Under the pieces are notes generated by a model, which saw only the letters and a program-made list of their open reading frames with translations, had not been told where the DNA came from and did no database searches. Shown here piece by piece: positions 60,482-64,000 of a stretch of DNA of 64,000 bases. Source of the stretch: Lunularia cruciata (lineage: Eukaryota > Streptophyta > Marchantiopsida > Lunulariales > Lunulariaceae); the NCBI GenBank assembly GCA_948567375.1, contig OX419762.1, forward strand, positions 16,560,001 through 16,624,000, read 5' to 3'. A program made the translations under genes and the position numbers. The stretch's first letter is position 1, and each line of letters opens with the position of its first letter.

Positions 60482-63400
60482 TTGGTATCAGAGCAAGAAT
60501 TGGATGGATGGAATTTATGGACCACCAAATCCACTTCTACCAAACCATTGGGATTTTTGCGTCCAAATACTACCCAAGCATCGTTTCACACAATTCATCA
60601 CCTCGCACTTTGGACAAGATTTTTTGCATATGATCACCATATCTAAGGAACCCTTGGTGCTTCCGGTTGTAACTTATGGAGAATGGTAGACGTGCTATTT
60701 CTATGTGTTAATAAATTAGAAAGATTGGGAGTGGTGTGATAGAGGAGCAACCATGGTGGCAATACTTGATGTTATCTTTGCTATGCAACAACAAATTGAG
60801 CACCTTACTCGATTGTTGGATGAACGAGATCTTTGACGACAAGAGCAGGTGGAGAGAGTACCAATTTGAGAAGGAGAAGATCATATCAATTTCCCTAAAC
60901 CCAAGGTATTTGAAGGCAAGAATCTCCCGGGTGCAGTGGAGAATTTTGTGTTTGATTGTGAATGTTATTTTGAAGCTACCAATCTACAAGACGAGCAAAA
61001 AAAAATTCTCTTGGCTTCAGCCAATTGGATGGAGTAGCAAAGCTATGGTGGAGATTCCAAGTGGAGCAAGCCTAATGACAAATGGTTACACCAATCTTGA
61101 CATGGGCAGAATTCAAGAGCGCAATAATTAGTCTGTTCTAAGCTATAAATGCCACACGAGCTACATGGGATAAGTTAGCAAAGTTGAAACAAATTGGCTT
61201 TGTAAGAAGTTACATCACGCAATTCCAAAACACCATCATGCAAATTCTAGATATATTGGAAGGTGAAGCTTTGGATTGATTTGTGAGGGGCTTGAAGGCG
61301 AGAACCAAATTAGAGGTAACCATGCAAGAGCCACAACACTTGGAGGAAGCCATGCGGTTGGCCGAACGTTTTGATTCCTTGGTGGTAACAACTTGGTCTT
61401 GACCTCGACCTCCACAAAGCCTACCAATAAACTACACACAAGTGGAGAAGCCAGCACAATGGAGATTGATGCAATTCAACAAAGACCACTTGGTACGATA
61501 GATAGGGAGAAACTACAACAAAACAGTTGTTGTTTTTATTGTCGCCAGTTGGAGCATCGCATTGCTAAATATCCACTCAAGAATAGATGACCTCGACAAG
61601 TTACCCAAGTAGAAGTTGTGGAGCGGAATGATCAAGGAAACAAGGAATCCCAATAGGAGATTTTGAGCCACCTATTAGGAGCTTGATTAGTTCCAATGGG
61701 ATTGAAGGCTTGACCTATGCAAGTTTTCTTCACTTGCAAGGTATGATATCTAATCGGGGTTGTAGGATTTTGGTTGATTCTGGAAGTTCAAAGAATTGCA
61801 TGTCTATGAAAGTAGCAAAGGAATTGGGTATTCCTATCAAGCCAGTGATTGGAAGTAGTTTGATGATGGCGGATGGTAGAAAGGGTTCTGCATTCCACAC
61901 CTTGCATCGTGTTACTATCAAGATTGGGAAGGAGTATTTGGAGTGTATGAGGTTTGTAGTGGCACCTCTACACTATGATATCATTTTGGGTCTACCTTGG
62001 CTTGAACGTCATAAGGTTTAATTTGATTGGACCCGACGCCAAATTCAAGTACAACACCAAGGTAGGAATTTCAGATTAGGTTGTCTGGTACCTCTGAGTA
62101 AGGCACCTAAGAATAGTTAGTCCCAAGATAGAAAGTTTGTCGAGAAGGTAGCCATAGAGAGAACCTTGAAGGAAGTGGAGTCCCAAGATGGGAAGTTTGC
62201 CAAGAAGGCAACCATGGAGCAAGCTTGGAAGAGAGATGAGTCTCTAGAAGGAAAGTTTGTTAGTAAAGCAGCCAGAGAGTAAGCTTTGGAGGAAGATAAG
62301 TCTGTATTTGCGGTGTGGATCAAGCTGATTGCACAAGACCAATCTATGGAGGACCAAGAGCCTCATCAAGTAATGGTTGATTGGATAGTTAAGGAGTTTG
62401 TGGACGTGTTTCTGGATGATATGCCAAAGGGATTACACTCCAATCGAGGTATGCCCTTCAAGATCGAGTTATTGCCAAGGGGTACTCCAATGAGTAGACC
62501 AATCTATTGGCTCTCACCAAAGGAGTTGCAAACAACACTTATAGAGTTGTTGGAGAAGGACTTCATACGACATAGTACCTCTCCTTTGGGAACACCGGTA
62601 CTATTTGTTCCAAAGAAGGATGGAGGACTTTGTTTCTGTATTGATTATCGTGGGCTCAATAAGTAAACTGTGAAGAATGCATATCCCTTGCCTTGGATCG
62701 ATAAATTGCTTGATCAACTAAGTAGACCACGCTACTTTTCCAAGTTGGATCTTTGCAATTGCTATTGGAAAATTCCTATTGAGAGAGAGGATGTGCAAAA
62801 GATTACCTTTCATACAAGGTATGGGCATTTTGAGTGGAGAGTTCTACCTTTTGGACTCATTAATGCTCCTACAATCTTCATGGATCAAATGCATTGGGTG
62901 TTGGATGGACTATTGGATTGGTCCACGGTGGTGTTCTTGGATGATATCTTAATTTATAGTAAGACAGAGGTAGAACACGTGAATCATGTGCAAGAAGTCC
63001 TAAGATGACTACGACAATGGAAATTTTACTACAAGAAGTCAAAGTGTGCCTTTTGGCAAAAGGAGGTTACCTTCTTGGGTCATAAGATCTCATCAGAGGG
63101 GATCAAGATGGAAGAAGAGAAGATCAAGGCCATTATTGATTGGCCTACTCCAAAGGATGCTACAGAAATACGGGCATTCAATGGATTGGCCAGTTTTTAC
63201 CAATGATTCATCCTTCATTATGCTCATGTGGCTGCACCATTGACTGACCTCTTGGGAAAGAACTCGAGCTTCCAATGGATCACCAATCATGAAGAAGCAT
63301 TCCAGAAGTTAAAGCATATGGTGTTTTCAAGACCCGTTCTTCAACCATATGATCCTCAACTACCCTGTGTGGTTGATTTTGATGCTTCTAACTTTGCAAT

Positions 63401-64000
63401 TGGAGCCATGCTGGAACAAGAATTCCCAAATGGACTCCATCCTATTGCCTTTGTGTCCCACTGACTCAATATGGCTGAACAAAACTACTCTACTCGAGAT
63501 CGAGAACAACTTGCAATGGTATACGCCACCAAGGTATGGAGGCATTACCTCTTGGGGAAACAAGTGATCATGCAAACTGATCAAACCATTGTTGCAGACC
63601 TTACACTTGGAACACATGAAGAGTCGACATCATCAATGGGAGGAACAATTCCAACTATATGACATCAAACTTGAGTACAAACCAGGTCGGTTCCATGTCA
63701 TCCCTGATGCTTTATCACGACGACCTGATTTGAAGTCTCTTCCTCTCATCATAGCGGCAATTTCAACGGTGTGAGTTGACTCCAAGGTCCAAAATGAGTT
63801 TCAGTCATCTCTACACCTAGATCTCTTCTTCCAAATAGTACAGGGTCACCTTATGGCATGCAATAAGGAGTACAACACCTTCTCCATCAAGGAGGGCATT
63901 TTATTCCATGAGGACTGGATCTATGTTCTAGCTAAAGGTGATCTTTGACTTGTGTGCCTTCAAGAAGCCCATGATTTACCCATCATGGGTCACATGGGTG
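60482..64000 (+). mobile_element. Element B: chromovirus internal region, cut by window end
   Basis: Better preserved than element A. Gag about 60750-61600 with a zinc knuckle whose last cysteine is changed to tyrosine (CFYCRQLEHRIAKY). Aspartic protease at 61683-62021 with an intact LVDSGSS and ILGLPWL. Reverse transcriptase 62286-63008 with [20 protein letters not shown] and the catalytic FLDD. Tether and RNase H 63046-63774, ending PDALSRRPDL. The start of the integrase (HDLPIMGHMG, the histidine part of its zinc finger) reaches 64000. A few stops interrupt it (after DYRGLNK, in the RT-RNase H part). The integrase core, chromodomain and 3' LTR must lie beyond the window. Confidence 0.92.

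Overview
The window is land-plant nuclear DNA. Its genes have short GT-AG introns. They encode a full-size PDR-type ABC transporter (ABCG family), a PR-10/Bet v 1 protein with the family's conserved single intron, a four-helix DUF1218 protein and cytosolic ribosomal protein uS8 (RPS15A) with a telo-box in its 5' region. They lie among Ty3/gypsy chromoviruses, Ty1/copia and LINE remnants. I cannot fix the species. The diverged Gnk2-like protein and the decayed repeats would suit a non-flowering plant such as a lycophyte or bryophyte, but that is an impression only.

Layout. 1-9.3 kb: a secreted Gnk2-like (DUF26) protein (+, 1598-2218), the two-exon PR-10 gene (+, 4315-5462), then AT-rich DNA with tandem repeats. 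9.3-17.8 kb: the PDR transporter on the minus strand. All 22 exons join in phase by reading splice sites (about 1518 aa). 18.7-19.2 kb: two minus-strand exons of an unrecognised protein. 19.3-36 kb: mostly repeats, namely a family of tiny dispersed elements, a LINE remnant, a stand-alone LTR, a 379-bp element with inverted ends, and several tandem repeats. 37-44.9 kb: a decayed chromovirus (element A) preceded by two extra LTR-leader modules and interrupted in its reverse transcriptase by a solo LTR with a 5-bp target duplication. 44.9-49.1 kb: a decayed copia region. 50.9-53.3 kb: the DUF1218 gene (-). 54.7-56.7 kb: the RPS15A gene (-). 56.8-60 kb: AT-rich DNA. 60.06-64 kb: a second, better preserved chromovirus of the same family (element B), cut by the window end.

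The host genes do not form a pathway. PDR transporter, PR-10, Gnk2-like and DUF1218 families are often linked to defence, export or the cell wall, but their neighbourhood here is probably incidental. The most unusual signals are (1) a tiny repeat of 40-130 bp whose copies are flanked by direct repeats of differing length and whose two long copies end in a foldback with matching changes in both arms, (2) the three LTR-leader modules in a row, and (3) chromovirus LTRs dense in GAAnnTTC/TTCnnGAA, the building blocks of heat-shock elements, beside the TATA box. All coordinates and splice sites were read by eye, without alignment software.
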